From: Daphnia pulex
Lineage: Eukaryota; Arthropoda; Branchiopoda; Diplostraca; Daphniidae
NCBI RefSeq assembly: GCF_021134715.1
Contig: NC_060021.1
Location: 372,001 to 436,000 of the forward strand
Length of the DNA: 64,000 bases
Direction of reading: 5' to 3'
The position numbers and the translations under genes are program-made. Below are positions 1 through 10,104 of this stretch, one piece after another; the first letter of the stretch is position 1; the number at the start of each line of letters is the position of its first letter. The notes under the pieces are model-generated. The model was given only the letters and a program-made list of their open reading frames with translations. It was not told the origin of the DNA and did no database searches.

Positions 1-740
1 AAACTGGAATATCTTGTTGTCACGATGGCTGTGCATGGTTCAGGACTCAAATCTGCACAGAGAAAAAGGTTAGACAGTGCGAACAAACTGCCATGCATTG
101 ACAGGAGGATTACATCATGAATGCTATTCAAATGCAGTTACAGGCTAGTCAGAAACTAACTATTCAAAAATTTGTAACAGGCTTAACTGTTTTACTTAAG
201 CTCCCATGAACATTCTTTTATGTAAACTTTATCTTATTTACCCACTAAAAAGCATGGAGTGTGATTTAGGCGATTCTATTAAAGAGCCACGACACAAAGT
301 TTACTCGAAGAAACACATTTTTTTGTAATTTGATGTGAACTCACTGCTATTTTTCGTGCAGCCCACGTATCGTTTCATTTAATTTGAAATCTTAAACTTT
401 GACTCTTTTAGTCTTTTTCGAAACCGAAACTGTTGGTAAACTTGCAACAAAATGACTGAGAGCAGACGACACTAATATTCTAATCAGCTTAAGATATCGA
501 TAGCAATTGTTAGAAATCGACCTTCTCCTAATCAAACAAACCAATCAAAAAAGATCAAACCTTTTTTCTCAGTTTAGCTCTCGACATCCTCGACAGCTGA
601 ACGGATTGGGATTATTTTAGTATCTAATAGTTCGTGAACAAGTTACACTGAGCCCCCCTACCATAGTCCAGATAAAAATACAAATACAAATTGGCACGAA
701 ACCCGTGCAGAGATTATTACTTTAAGACCGACCCAAAATA
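1..740 (+). repeat. Right-hand part of 2.3-kb repeat family A, cut by window start
   Basis: This stretch matches 6149-6850 nearly base for base, including the block that can be read as a short peptide (LEYLVVTMAVHGS), the GATATCGATAG segment and the terminal hairpin GCACGAAACCCGTGC. It is the right-hand part of a repeat whose near-full copies lie at 4557-6850 and, inverted, at 60521-62936. Because similarity to the 6.1-kb copy continues past the element end into 741-1135, this copy came with the tandem segmental duplication and was not an independent insertion. Confidence 0.85.
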
Positions 741-1135
741 TAGTAATGGAAACGTTTTGTATAATTACGTATGTATCATATGGAAACGTTCGTCCTCTTC
801 TCCGTCGCTGGATGCCTGGATCTGGCCAGGATGACCGATGACCCGGTCGAACGGGATCGACTTAACCTGGTAGGTTCGTAGTCTTCGGACCTTCTTACCG
901 GTTACCCGTCTGAGATGGGTAGCGACAGCTTGCTTGTGTGTGCTGGCTGTTGACTCCGCTGTACCACTGGGTGATGCTAGAGCTGTTCAGAATGACCGCT
1001 GGACTGAATAACTGGTAAAGGGACTTGCTGTGGTAGTTTTTCCGCCCCTGGACGCGGTAAATGTTGAGCCCAGTTGTGTCGGCGAACGACATGACCGTCA
1101 AAGGTTTTCCGAGCAAATAATCCAGATTTTTCCAA
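741..1135. repeat. Segmental-duplication block, first copy
   Basis: This block is similar to 6851-7270 but absent beside the 43-kb and 60-kb copies of repeat A, so it is flanking DNA duplicated together with the repeat. A minus-strand open frame (895-1116) and its partner (7148-7360) share peptide strings such as FADTT and LNI, but each copy has frame-breaking indels. I treat it as non-coding or a gene relic. The remaining 1136-1304 bases are AT-rich with nothing recognisable. Confidence 0.75.
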
Positions 1136-1304
1136 ATTTAAACCAAATTTGTAATTTAAAGAATTGAATTGAATAGATATTATTCAAATTTTGTACATAT
1201 TTTTTACACCATATTTCATACAACACCACCAGCCGGTATGATGCATGATGCATTCGACTCTATGAGACAACAATCATGAGCTAGTCTCCCAAATCTTCAT
1301 CGTT

Positions 1305-1767
1305 TATCCGGGAATTAACACAGTTATCGAACTAGGAGGTAAGAGGCTTAATTTTTAATTTATTCATTTTCATGAAAGTTGATATTTTTCGAGCAGCCAT
1401 CTATGAACCATTTTTGAAATAATATTTCGCAACCTTGATTTCGCAACCTCTACAATCTAACCCAAGTCTTGGCCCATCATCTACATTCAAATTGACGTAA
1501 AAAATAAAGATAATAGAATTAAACAAAATTTCTTTTTGAACATTTTTCGAAATATAAAACTAAGTTGGAATTCAATCAAAATAACAAGATTTGGCTATTC
1601 TAAATTATGAAATGCCTAACAAAAAGTGACTTTCCAATAGCTGCCGCGTCAACAATCTGTTCCAAAGGTATAAAGGGGGTTGACAGTTGGTCTGCAGTTA
1701 TATCGTCTTTTAGTCTGTGATTTCCATTTTCAAGGCTTGACGAATAAAATTAACTGAAGAAGTAGCC
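1305..1767 (+). repeat. Upstream/promoter block of C2 gene, copy 1 of 3
   Basis: The block from the CATCG..CCGGGAATTAACACAG region to the start codon is almost identical to 8145-8619 upstream of the second C2 gene. Its first half reappears at 21095-21330, where no C2 gene follows. It includes the shared promoter at 1669-1700. Confidence 0.85.
1669..1700 (+). promoter_or_regulatory. TATA box and initiator of first C2 gene
   Basis: TATAAAGG at 1669-1676 is followed about 27 bp later by TGCAGTT, an arthropod-type initiator, and the ATG lies about 70 bp further on. The same arrangement is kept exactly at 8521-8552 in front of the paralogue. Core-promoter identity is inferred from motif and spacing only. 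Confidence 0.6.
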
Positions 1768-3621
1768 ATGGCAAACCTATCGGATGAGAAAATTCCACAA
1801 GAACTCTATCCGTGGTCACTTCTACAAAAAGTTAGATCAAACTTTGAGTCTCAAACGAAACCATGTTTGAGTGACCAGAGTTTTCTGGTACCATCCAGTC
1901 CAGAACAACCTGATTTGGCGGTAGGCTTACAGGCAGATAATCAATTCCGGCCTGAAGATCTACCGGTATTGCCCCAAATTCCCGAAAAATCTGAACTTCT
2001 AAATGATCAGACAGTGGATGAGAAACCGGAAGGACCCAGCCCAGAGATCGTTTCTAAACACAAGGAAACTCCGGCTGAAGTACCTCCGTCTAACGGACAT
2101 GAACTTGAAACGGACGAGAAAAGGCTGGAACCGGAGAGTTCGCCCGAGATCATTAACGATATCGAAAATATGACTAACAAAGATCAGCAGGTGCTGGGTG
2201 AAACTAAACTACTTGAAATCGCCAAAGAGACAATTATACCTGAGAAAAGTGAACAAGTTGAGGAACAGCCATCAAAGGCTAAATCCAATAAGAGCGCTGA
2301 TAATCAATTCCGAAATAAGCCTGGAGATCGACAGGTACTGCCCTCAAATTCCGAAAAATCTAATTTGTTCAACAAGAAGGACAATCAGCCCCGCCATGTA
2401 CCAAAAGACCCACACGCATCGCCCCCAAATCCCGAAAAGTCTGATTGCCATCCCGGAAAGTGCGATTGCGAACCCCGGAACCCTTATAAGGAGATCAAAA
2501 TCAGAGTTATCGGTGGAGTAAACCTTCCGGAAGCGAAGGACAATTATTACGTTTCGTTGCGTGCCGAGGCAACCGAATCATGGCTCGGTTTGAGACACGT
2601 CCAGTCCAGGAAATTCAGAACTAAAACCATCCACGGCAGCCAGCCACAGTGGAATAAAAAAATGATCATCGCTCATACTCAGTATCCGGAAAATTGGATG
2701 TTCACAATTAAACTGAAAAAGTCGATATTGGGTTTGAAAACGTCCACGGTCGGTTCCGCCGTATTTAAAGTGTCCAACTTGATGAAAAATCAAGTCAATA
2801 CGCTGCAACTCTACGACGAGTCTGACAATCCAGTGGGTAAATCTTGTGTTGAGCTGGAGATAAAGATAAAGTACCCGCTGACGGAAGTTATTTCAAGACC
2901 AGAGATCGTTTCTGAACACAAGGACACTCCGATGCTGGGTGAAACTGATCTACTTGAAATAGCCGAAGAGACGATTATACCTGAGGAAAGTGAACAAGTT
3001 GAGGAACAGCCATCAAAGGCTCAATCCAATACCACTGATAATCAATTTGGTCATATAACAAAAGACCTACACGTATTGCCCCCAAATCGCGAAAAATCTC
3101 AGCTTCTACAGAATCGGGCAACGGATGAGAAACCGGAAGCAGCACCAAAGCAATCAGTATGCGGCCATCCTGATTGCGAGGAAGGAAACCGGACAGCACC
3201 TAAGAATTTCCAAATCAAAGTTGTGAGAGGAGTCAACTTTCCGGATGCAAAGGATTCAGACGAATATTACGTTTCCATACGGGTCGAGGAATGGCACGGC
3301 CTGTTCCCCACCCTGTTCAAGAAAATAAAAACCGAAACCATCCGTGGTAGCCAGCCGGAATGGAACGAAGATTATATCATAAAGACTAGATATCAGTATA
3401 GGTTTAAATTGATCGCCAAAGTAAAAAAGTTGTCGAATTTTGGTTTAAGGAAGTCCACGGTCGGCTTCGTTAAACTTAGAATGTCCACCTGTGACGAAGG
3501 CCTCACTCAGCTGCAACTGTACGACAAGTCCAAAAATCGGGTGGGCGACGCTTGTCTTGAGGTGGAGATTCATAGACCGGCAGAGGTCAAAAGGCAAAAG
3601 CTCACAAGGAAGGCGAAATGA
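1768..3621 (+). CDS. Two-C2-domain protein with long acidic disordered linkers (617 aa)
   Basis: This is a single-exon frame with a good start context (GTAGCCATGG) just downstream of a TATA promoter. The first 20 residues (MANLSDEKIPQELYPWSLLQ) are shared with the paralogue at 8620. C2 domain 1 covers about residues 242-372 and C2 domain 2 about 485-605. Each shows the C2 pattern of a first strand ending in GVNLP or GVNFP, a YYVSL/YYVSI strand, an SQPxWN motif and a final LQLYD strand. Only some calcium-ligand acidic residues of classical C2 loops remain (KD, SDEYY, YDxS), so calcium binding is uncertain. The spacers are Pro/Glu/Lys-rich and internally duplicated: LLEIAKETIIPEKSEQVEEQ near 150 recurs as LLEIAEETIIPEESEQVEEQ near 395. 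No signal peptide or TM segment is seen, so it is probably cytosolic or membrane-recruited. Specific function unknown. Confidence 0.8.
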   Translation: MANLSDEKIPQELYPWSLLQKVRSNFESQTKPCLSDQSFLVPSSPEQPDLAVGLQADNQFRPEDLPVLPQIPEKSELLNDQTVDEKPEGPSPEIVSKHKETPAEVPPSNGHELETDEKRLEPESSPEIINDIENMTNKDQQVLGETKLLEIAKETIIPEKSEQVEEQPSKAKSNKSADNQFRNKPGDRQVLPSNSEKSNLFNKKDNQPRHVPKDPHASPPNPEKSDCHPGKCDCEPRNPYKEIKIRVIGGVNLPEAKDNYYVSLRAEATESWLGLRHVQSRKFRTKTIHGSQPQWNKKMIIAHTQYPENWMFTIKLKKSILGLKTSTVGSAVFKVSNLMKNQVNTLQLYDESDNPVGKSCVELEIKIKYPLTEVISRPEIVSEHKDTPMLGETDLLEIAEETIIPEESEQVEEQPSKAQSNTTDNQFGHITKDLHVLPPNREKSQLLQNRATDEKPEAAPKQSVCGHPDCEEGNRTAPKNFQIKVVRGVNFPDAKDSDEYYVSIRVEEWHGLFPTLFKKIKTETIRGSQPEWNEDYIIKTRYQYRFKLIAKVKKLSNFGLRKSTVGFVKLRMSTCDEGLTQLQLYDKSKNRVGDACLEVEIHRPAEVKRQKLTRKAK

Positions 3622-4110
3622 CGACTGCTCCAACAGTGGAGAATCTGATACCGATCTGATACCCAGATGGTCGTTACACGCGTCGGCAGTACAAATCTAC
3701 AGGGCCATTGTTCGATTGATTTCAGGGTAAACTTTTAGGTTTCGTCCAGTTGGGTACCGGATGGGAGGAGAGTGGGTAGAGGGTGGGCGGAGAGAGGGCG
3801 GATTGGACCAGGAGCCAAGAGAAGAAGAGATGAGGAAGTTGAGATCGAGAGTGGATGGGAAGGAACTGAAAGAAAAGAGAATTGAGGATCTGAGAAATGA
3901 AGGGAAGGTGGAAACCGGAATTAGACAGGACAGGTGAATGACCGGAAGTAGACAGGACAGGTGGATGACCGGAAGTAGACAGGACGGGTGGATGACCGGA
4001 AGATGAGAAAATTGATGACCCGTGTATTCTTTCTTTCTTATTCTTTTTCTACCCATTAATACTTTTCCTTCATCATTTCTTTTTATCTTTTTCATCATCT
4101 TCTTTCATAA
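3622..4110 (+). repeat. Purine-rich low-complexity tract with 27-bp tandem repeat
   Basis: After the C2 gene stop the DNA becomes GA-rich. Between about 3907 and 4005 a 27-bp unit (ATGACCGGAAGTAGACAGGA plus CAGGTGG) repeats about three and a half times with few changes. The complementary strand stays open through it (3697-4098), giving repeated HPSCLLPV-like peptides. That is the expected by-product of an in-frame 27-bp repeat, not evidence of a gene. Confidence 0.7.
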
Positions 4111-4452
4111 TTGGGTCAGATATTGCAAGTTTCATCCGACCAAACTTTAATTCGACACCTTCCATTTGATGTTACCTTCAACATTTTAAGGCAACTGCAT
4201 TTCGACTGGTGACAAAATACGTCGACACAGTGTAGCAAAAGTACTTTGACAATTCGTTTTTAAGATTAGGTTAAGTTAGTTAAGTTAAGTTTAAGTTAGG
4301 TTAGGTCAAAGTATTTGTACGCTACATCCGTTGTCGAAATATTTTCACACCATTGCGGAAATGTAGTTGCTTTGCTTGTTGTTGAAGCGTCGAATAATTG
4401 GTGTCGAATTATTAAGTTTTGTTGGGTGAACGTGTTAGTAATTCCGACCCAA
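4111..4452. mobile_element. Foldback MITE with long imperfect terminal inverted repeats (342 bp)
   Basis: The left end starts TTGGGTCAGATATTG and the right end, reverse-complemented, starts TTGGGTCGGAATTAC. Both arms then share AATTCGACACC, then GCAACTGCATTT / GCAACTACATTT, then TACTTTGAC. The arms are roughly 140-150 bp each and meet around a GTTAGGTTAAGTTAG-type core near 4265-4300. No ORF is present. No convincing target-site duplication is visible, so the superfamily is not assigned. Confidence 0.75.
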
Positions 4453-4556
4453 TTTCTTTTCTACTATTTATACCTTTTTTCTCTTTTCTAGCTTTGAAAC
4501 TTCAAATTTTAAACAATTTTAACCCCCACTCTCCATTACCTAACCTTTCCTTTATA

Positions 4557-6850
4557 CCGGCTGGTCGGTTGCTTTAATGAGAACGGCATCTTCATATCAA
4601 GCCATGGCCTTTCATGATTGCCGTTTCGTGGCATCAGACTGATCAGGTCTATAGCAGGTACCGTATTCGTTGGGTGGTAAAAGGCAATCTATTCTCATTA
4701 AGTTATACAAGGCAAAAGTGAAATATACAGGACCCCCCCGCCTAATACGTAATCGAATCAGAGCAACTGGCAGCTAAAACAACAGATGCCATACCGTCAA
4801 CATTTTATAAAAGCATATAATCTTCCGTGCATATTGGTATATACACCGCCAGAGGGGTAAAAAATAAAAATAAGAAAACAGCTGTTATTTCTCATTTTTT
4901 TTAAATGTCGGCCAGCAAGTTCCAGAAGCCCAACCGATGAGCTCGTGACCCTGTAATGCTTAGCCACTCGATCATCATTCATCAGTCGACAAGTCATCAT
5001 CATCACATCCTTTGATGGAACAGCGAGAATGGAGGAGAGAAATGAAAGAAACGCAGGGAAAAACAGGACGCCACAAAAGCAACACGCCGCCAAAATAAAA
5101 AACCGGTATTTCAGTACACACACACACACAGAGAGAAAAAAAAAAGAATCAAAAATTCACGGTACCCTTTTATTCTTTCCCGAAAAAAACGGGAAAAAAA
5201 AGAAAGAAAAAGTCTAGTGTGGATGATCCGTACTGGCACCAAAAGTCCCATCACGATGGTCCCATTGTGCTGTAGATATTTGTGTCTCATCTCTTTCCTG
5301 TTCAAACGAAAAAACTAACGACCGATCGATTGCAGCGCAAACAATCAACGTGTGCGCAGTACAATGTTCATTTGTTCTATTCTCCTTTCCCGGAAAGATG
5401 AACCGAAAAAAAGTAACTGCAATCAAAACCGGTAAACCGACAATGACCGACCAGCATCTATATACAAGGAGGTGCACGCAGTGTGGCGGAAGGTCCCCCT
5501 CAAGGTCGATAAAATCTCCTAGTTGCACTTTGATTGAATTCAAGTTTGAAATATTTTGGACAAAACAAGCCTGATCTGTTGTCGTACTATGAGCTATTTA
5601 ATGAGCCCTGACCGAGTCAACAAAAACGACAAGAGAAATCAGTTCCAGTCAATAACTGTCTATAGCTCAGGAGTAATAGTACTCGGTAACAATTTACAAT
5701 CAACGCCCACTCAATACTCAAATAGGAAGAATAGAGATAAATGTTTTTCCTACTTTTGAACTTTGGAAATTCAGCCAGGTATCCTTCCACAAGTGATCCA
5801 TCCATCCGCTGAAAAGTTGAATTCACCAGGCGGGATAGGGAGAAAAGGGAGTCCTCGTGAATACACCCACATTCACATGAAGTGTACACGAGGACATTTT
5901 AAGAAAGTGGGACGTTAAGGAAGAGATACATAACTCGGCCATCAGGTAGCATCTCCAATCAACAGGGATGCTGTTTGTTTATCTAAATCAAAAATAAAAA
6001 TTTAGTCACGAAAAATATTTGGACAACAAGTAAGGCAAAGTTGAAAATGAAACATTAACTGGCAAGTCACAGGAATAAAAGTATTGAAAATTATTTACCC
6101 AAATGATGATGCTGAGGTTGTTGCTGAGATGACAGATCCAGCAGAAGCAAAACTGGAATATCTTGTTGTCACGATGGCTGTGCATGGTTCAGTACTCAAA
6201 TCTGCACAAAGAAAAAGGTTAGACAGTGCGAACAAACTGCCATGCATTGACAGAAGGCTTACATCACGAATGCTAGTTAAATGCAGTTAAAGGCTAGTCA
6301 CAGGAAATACATTTCTCAACTTTGTAACAGGCTTAACTGTTTTACTTAAGCTCCCATAAACATTCTTTTATGTAAACTTTATCTTATTTACCCACTAAAA
6401 AGCATGGAGTGTGATTTAGGCGATTCTATTAAAGAGCCACGACACAAAGTTTACTCGACGAACACATTTTTTGGTAATTTGATGTGAACTGCTATTTTTC
6501 GTGCAGCCACATATCGTTACAATTGCTTTGAAATCATACTTCATCTCTCTTTAGTCTTCTGACTTTTCTCCAAAACTTAAAAAATGAATCACTGAAACTT
6601 TCAACAAATTGAAAGCAGACGACACTTTCATTTTCTAAAGATATCGATAGAAAAAACAATCGACCCCTTTCCAGCTCTCCTCTGATCCTGATTAAACAAA
6701 CAAATCAAAAATGAATGGGATTATTTACGTATCTAATTATTGATTGTCATCTCAACAAGTTACACTGAGCCCCCCTACCACATTCAAGATAAAAATACAA
6801 ATACAAATTTGCACGAAACCCGTGCAGAGATTATTACTTTAAGACCGGCC
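4557..6850 (+). mobile_element. Repeat family A, near-full copy (about 2.3 kb)
   Basis: The whole stretch is mirrored, in opposite orientation, at 60521-62936. A partial copy lies at 43117-44425 and the right-hand part at 1-740. It has no TIRs or LTRs that I can detect. The right end carries the hairpin GCACG-AAACC-CGTGC followed by AGAGATTATTACTTTAAGAC. Short frames are shared between copies. A plus-strand one (6084-6290) holds KIIYPNDDAEVV..LEYLVV. A minus-strand one (4797-5129) holds LSSILAVPSKDVMMMTCRLM. Neither has a recognised domain. An (AC)n run at 5116-5130 is present here and missing from the 62-kb copy. It is probably a non-autonomous element or dispersed segmental repeat; class undetermined. 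Confidence 0.7.
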
Positions 6851-7331
6851 CAATATATAGTAATGGAAACGTTATGTATAATTACGTATGTATAATGTGG
6901 TAACGTTCGTCCTCTTCTCCGTCGCTTGATCTGGTCAGAATGACACCATGATGATGACACGGTCGAACGGGATCGACTGGACCTGGTATAAGTTCAGACC
7001 TTCTTAACCTACCCGCGTCAGATGGGTGGCAACAGCTGGCTAGATCGTCTCGTACATTTGAACGCGGAAGCCGAAATAGTGCTGGCTGTTGACTCCGCTG
7101 TACCACTGGGTGATGCTGGAGCTGTCCAGAATGGCCGCTGGACTGAACTAGTAAAGGCCGGGACTTGCTGTGGTATTTTTTCCGCCCTTGGACGCGCGGC
7201 AAATGTTGAGCTCAGTTGTGTCCGCGAACTTCATGATCGTCAAAGGTTTCCGAGCAAATAATCCAGATTTGTGGCGATATGATTTTCTCCGGCGGCCGAC
7301 TTGGCAATTTGCGATGCTGATTTGTTCAGGG
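6851..7331. repeat. Segmental-duplication block, second copy
   Basis: The part up to about 7270 is homologous to 741-1135 (shared strings include GAACGGGATCGACT and GTTGACTCCGCTGTACCACT). From 7271 to the solo LTR the sequence has no counterpart in the first unit. A minus-strand frame (7148-7360) runs into the LTR and is a coincidental ORF. Confidence 0.7.
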
Positions 7332-7659
7332 AGTCCTGTTGAGGTTTGTGTTGAACTCATTCAGCACTAGATGGCAGTGTTTGTGTTTTACTGAGAAAAC
7401 ATTGAAGACAACGTCGGTGGAATGACGCTGTGGCTCTCGACGTTGATTCAGAGAAGTTGAAAGATACTTCCTTCTCTTTCTGTGTGGATCGTGTGACAAA
7501 GAACAAGTGTGTTGAAGTACTGTGTGAATTGAATTGATGTATTTGGTAAGACTGATATACAACTTATCTCCTATGCTAATCAGGAGTCTAAATATACACT
7601 CTACGCGAGTATTCAAACTGACAAAACTCTTCTCTGATAATTTGTGTTTTAACAAGTCC
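7332..7659. mobile_element. Solo LTR (7337-7654) with 5-bp target duplication AGTCC
   Basis: The element starts TGTTGAGG and ends TTTTAACA (TG..CA, with inverted TGTT/AACA). It is 318 bp long and flanked on both sides by AGTCC (7332-7336 and 7655-7659). Dinucleotide termini, the size and a perfect 5-bp duplication are the hallmarks of an LTR retrotransposon that lost its interior by LTR-LTR recombination. The short LTR and TGTTGA start would suit a Copia-type element, but no coding region is present to prove it. Confidence 0.88.
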
Positions 7660-8144
7660 CGAGAAGAATGAAGGCTCGAGTCGATGCCAAAATGGCCATC
7701 GAAATAGAGCTGCTAATTTCATCCCTGATTCCCAACTAAACTATTGACATTATATAAGCAAACAATTAGCTTACATTTTAAGATATTTTAAAAGGTTTAA
7801 TGAAATTCGCTAGCAGATACAAAATCTTTGGAGATACTAAAGACAAAATGATTCCAACATTTTGGCTTACCCAAGTTGGGTTGCCACAAAGAGTCGAAAA
7901 AGCTGTTGACGACAGTTGCACAGCATTTCAAGTCAGCCCTCTTGCATTGAATTCAACAGCAGCACTTTTTTGTTTGTGGTAGGCCTGCAGGAGGAAATTT
8001 AGTGATCCAATTAATTAATTAAAAGGAGACACAATTGATGAGTAGTTTGCCTTTGCTCCATCTTGATTCACAATTTTTCTAGTTCTGACATCCAAATATG
8101 AACTCACAATTTCTATTTGCAGAGATTTGGTCATAAAGATTATT
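7660..8144. other. Spacer with one short open frame (7800-7982)
   Basis: The stretch between the solo LTR and the C2 promoter block has no counterpart in the first duplication unit. A 60-codon plus-strand frame at 7800-7982 (starts MKFASRYKIF, ends ALFCLW) has no recognisable domain, promoter or splice support. I do not call it a gene. Confidence 0.5.
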
Positions 8145-8619
8145 GAAAATTAAGCTTCATACGGGGAATAACATAGTTTATCGAACTATGAGGTAAGAGG
8201 CTTAATTTTTAATTAATTAATTTTCATGAAAGTTGATATTTTTCGAGCAGCCATCTATGAACCATTTTTGAAATAACATTTCGCAACCTTGATTTCGCAA
8301 CCTCTACAATCTAACCCAAGTCTTGGCCCATCATCTACATTCAAATCGACGTAAAAAATAAAGATAATTGAATTAAACGAAATTTCTTTTTGAACATTTT
8401 TAAATATAAAACTAAGTTGGAATTCAATCAAAATAACAAGATTTGGCTATTCTAAATTATTAAATGCCTAACAAAAAGTGACTTTCCAATAGCTGCCGCG
8501 TCAACAATCTGTTCCAAAGGTATAAAGGGGGTTGACAGTTGGTCTGCAGTTATATCGTCTTTTAGTCTGTGATTTCCATTTTCAAGGCTTGACGAATAAA
8601 ATTAACTGAAGAAGTAGCC
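8145..8619 (+). repeat. Upstream/promoter block of C2 gene, copy 2 of 3
   Basis: This is nearly identical to 1305-1767 up to the start codon, including the TATA box and 5' UTR, with only scattered substitutions and a few small indels. It begins with GATTATTGAAAATTAAGCTT, which also opens the third copy at 21095. Confidence 0.85.
8521..8552 (+). promoter_or_regulatory. TATA box and initiator of second C2 gene
   Basis: TATAAAGG at 8521-8528 is followed by CTGCAGTTATATCG at the same distance as in the first gene, so both paralogues probably start transcription at the equivalent base and share regulation. Confidence 0.6.
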
Positions 8620-9183
8620 ATGGCAAATCTATCCGATGAGAAAATTCCACAAGAACTCCTCTATCCGTGGTCACTTCTACAAAAAGATCAATATCGTGAT
8701 AATCGTGGAGATCCCCATTCATTGCCCCCAAATCCCGAAAAGTCTGAATGCGAGGAAGGAGACCAGACACCAAAGCATTTCAATGTCAGAGTTCTGAGAG
8801 GAGTAAACCTTCCAGAAGCCAAGGAAAAGGATTCTGACAAATATTACCTTTCAGTTTCCACGCGGGTCCAGGAATGGGGCGGCAAGATTCGCGAACAGGA
8901 CAAGAACAACAAGAAAGTCAGCAAAACCAAAACGATCCGCAGCAGCCAGCCGGAATGGAATCAAGACTTTCCCATCAAGACTCTCAATCCGGAAGCGTGC
9001 CTAATAACAATTAAACTGAAAAAGTCATCGAAATTGGGTTTAAAGACGTTCACGGTCGGCTCCGTCAGAATTTACGTGTCTGCCTTGGAAGTAAATCAAG
9101 TCTATAAGCTGCAACTGTTCAAAAACAATTTCTATCCAATCGGCAAAGCTTGTCTTGAGGTAGAGATCTTGAATTCGTCTTGA
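8620..9183 (+). CDS. Single-C2-domain paralogue (187 aa)
   Basis: Its N-terminus matches the 1768 gene (MANLSDEKIPQEL, then YPWSLLQK) with one extra Leu. It lacks the long linker and first C2 domain. One C2 domain spans about residues 48-185: FNVRVLRGVNLPEAKEKDSD opens it, KYYLSVSTRV follows, SSQPEWNQDF is the WN motif and YKLQLFKNN precedes the last strand. The loop-3 acidic residue seen as LYD in the paralogue is LFK here, so calcium coordination looks weaker. The upstream DNA is nearly identical to that of the 1768 gene while the coding parts have diverged strongly beyond the first 22 codons. A polyadenylation signal follows at 9294. No TM or signal peptide. Role unknown. Confidence 0.78.
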   Translation: MANLSDEKIPQELLYPWSLLQKDQYRDNRGDPHSLPPNPEKSECEEGDQTPKHFNVRVLRGVNLPEAKEKDSDKYYLSVSTRVQEWGGKIREQDKNNKKVSKTKTIRSSQPEWNQDFPIKTLNPEACLITIKLKKSSKLGLKTFTVGSVRIYVSALEVNQVYKLQLFKNNFYPIGKACLEVEILNSS

Positions 9184-9293
9184 ACTTGAATTCCCGGCAA
9201 CTTTTGCAATATTCATTGATTATACGGAAGGTACTTTTTTCATGATAATGTCCAATTATTTCCATTATAAAACAAACACCAAAAAGATTTCGA

Positions 9294-9299
9294 AATAAA
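9294..9299 (+). terminator. Polyadenylation signal of second C2 gene
   Basis: AATAAA lies 111 bp past the stop codon at 9183 within AT-rich DNA, a normal 3' UTR length for such genes. The cleavage site itself is not resolved. Confidence 0.5.
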
Positions 9300-10029
9300 C
9301 CAATTAAAAGAAAAAGTGATTAACGTTAACGAGTTTTGTTACTGATTTTAGTTTACGGGAAAACGGTTGTCAAACAATATTTGGTCAGATATGGTATCAA
9401 AAGTTTCACGTCGTCTCCCATCGAGTGGAGTATGGAGTAACTGAAATTTGAATTCTTAAAATATAACCTGAACGATCTTAACGCCCTAACGAGCTTAACA
9501 CGGCTTACCTCGTTACACACTTGCATTAGGCTAAACAACACGCAGACGATTCAATTAACGACTTGACGGGTCCCTGTAACCTAATTTATCATTTCGTAAA
9601 TATCGGTTTTATAGCAACAGCAACTCGTCAACCTTTTTGAAAATCCAAATAAAACCAAAATAATGCTCCAGAAAAACACGGAAATGATTGCCTTAGAATC
9701 TTAATTCAATGAAAAATTAAAGGTAATTCTTAAACTTTTATTCTTCTTAGTTGGTGAATTCACCGCTACGGGCGCCCTGTCGTTTCCCAGACATGTCCAG
9801 ACCGGCAACATTTGAATCCAAACCGGAATTCCGAATAAACTTCATTTCAAAAATGCAATTAAAATATTTAAATGAATTGCAATAAATTTTAAACTAATTG
9901 AACAATGTTCGTTACACCTTAAAGTATGATTACAATTTAATACAAAAAGTAAAATAGTATAAACATAAGTAGAAATCTGATGAAAACGGTGGAAATAGAC
10001 AGTGCGAAAAGGGATTCCCCTGGCAAGTC
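9300..10029. other. AT-rich intergenic spacer
   Basis: I see no gene, repeat or RNA here. The small frames are short, mutually exclusive and lack promoter or splice context. Confidence 0.6.
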
Positions 10030-10068
10030 TATAAAGGCAACCCCAACGGCAATAGTCAACATCGCAGT
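10030..10068 (+). promoter_or_regulatory. TATA box and initiator ahead of the split KH gene
   Basis: TATAAAGG at 10030-10037 is the same octamer as in the C2 genes. Initiator-like TCAACA and GCAGTT follow within 25-36 bp, and the first ATG is at 10105. This makes the short frame at 10105 the likely 5' coding part of a transcribed gene. Confidence 0.55.
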
Positions 10069-10104
10069 TTTCAATTGCAAACAAACCATCTAACAGCAGT
10101 GAAA

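Noticed and set aside
3697..4098. 133-codon minus-strand ORF with repeated HPSCLLPV peptides
   Set aside because: The repeat is explained by a 27-bp DNA tandem array whose unit length is a multiple of three.
4557..6850. Helitron assignment for repeat family A
   Set aside because: The terminal hairpin is suggestive, but no CTRR end at the proper distance and no clean 5' TC or AT target site could be shown.
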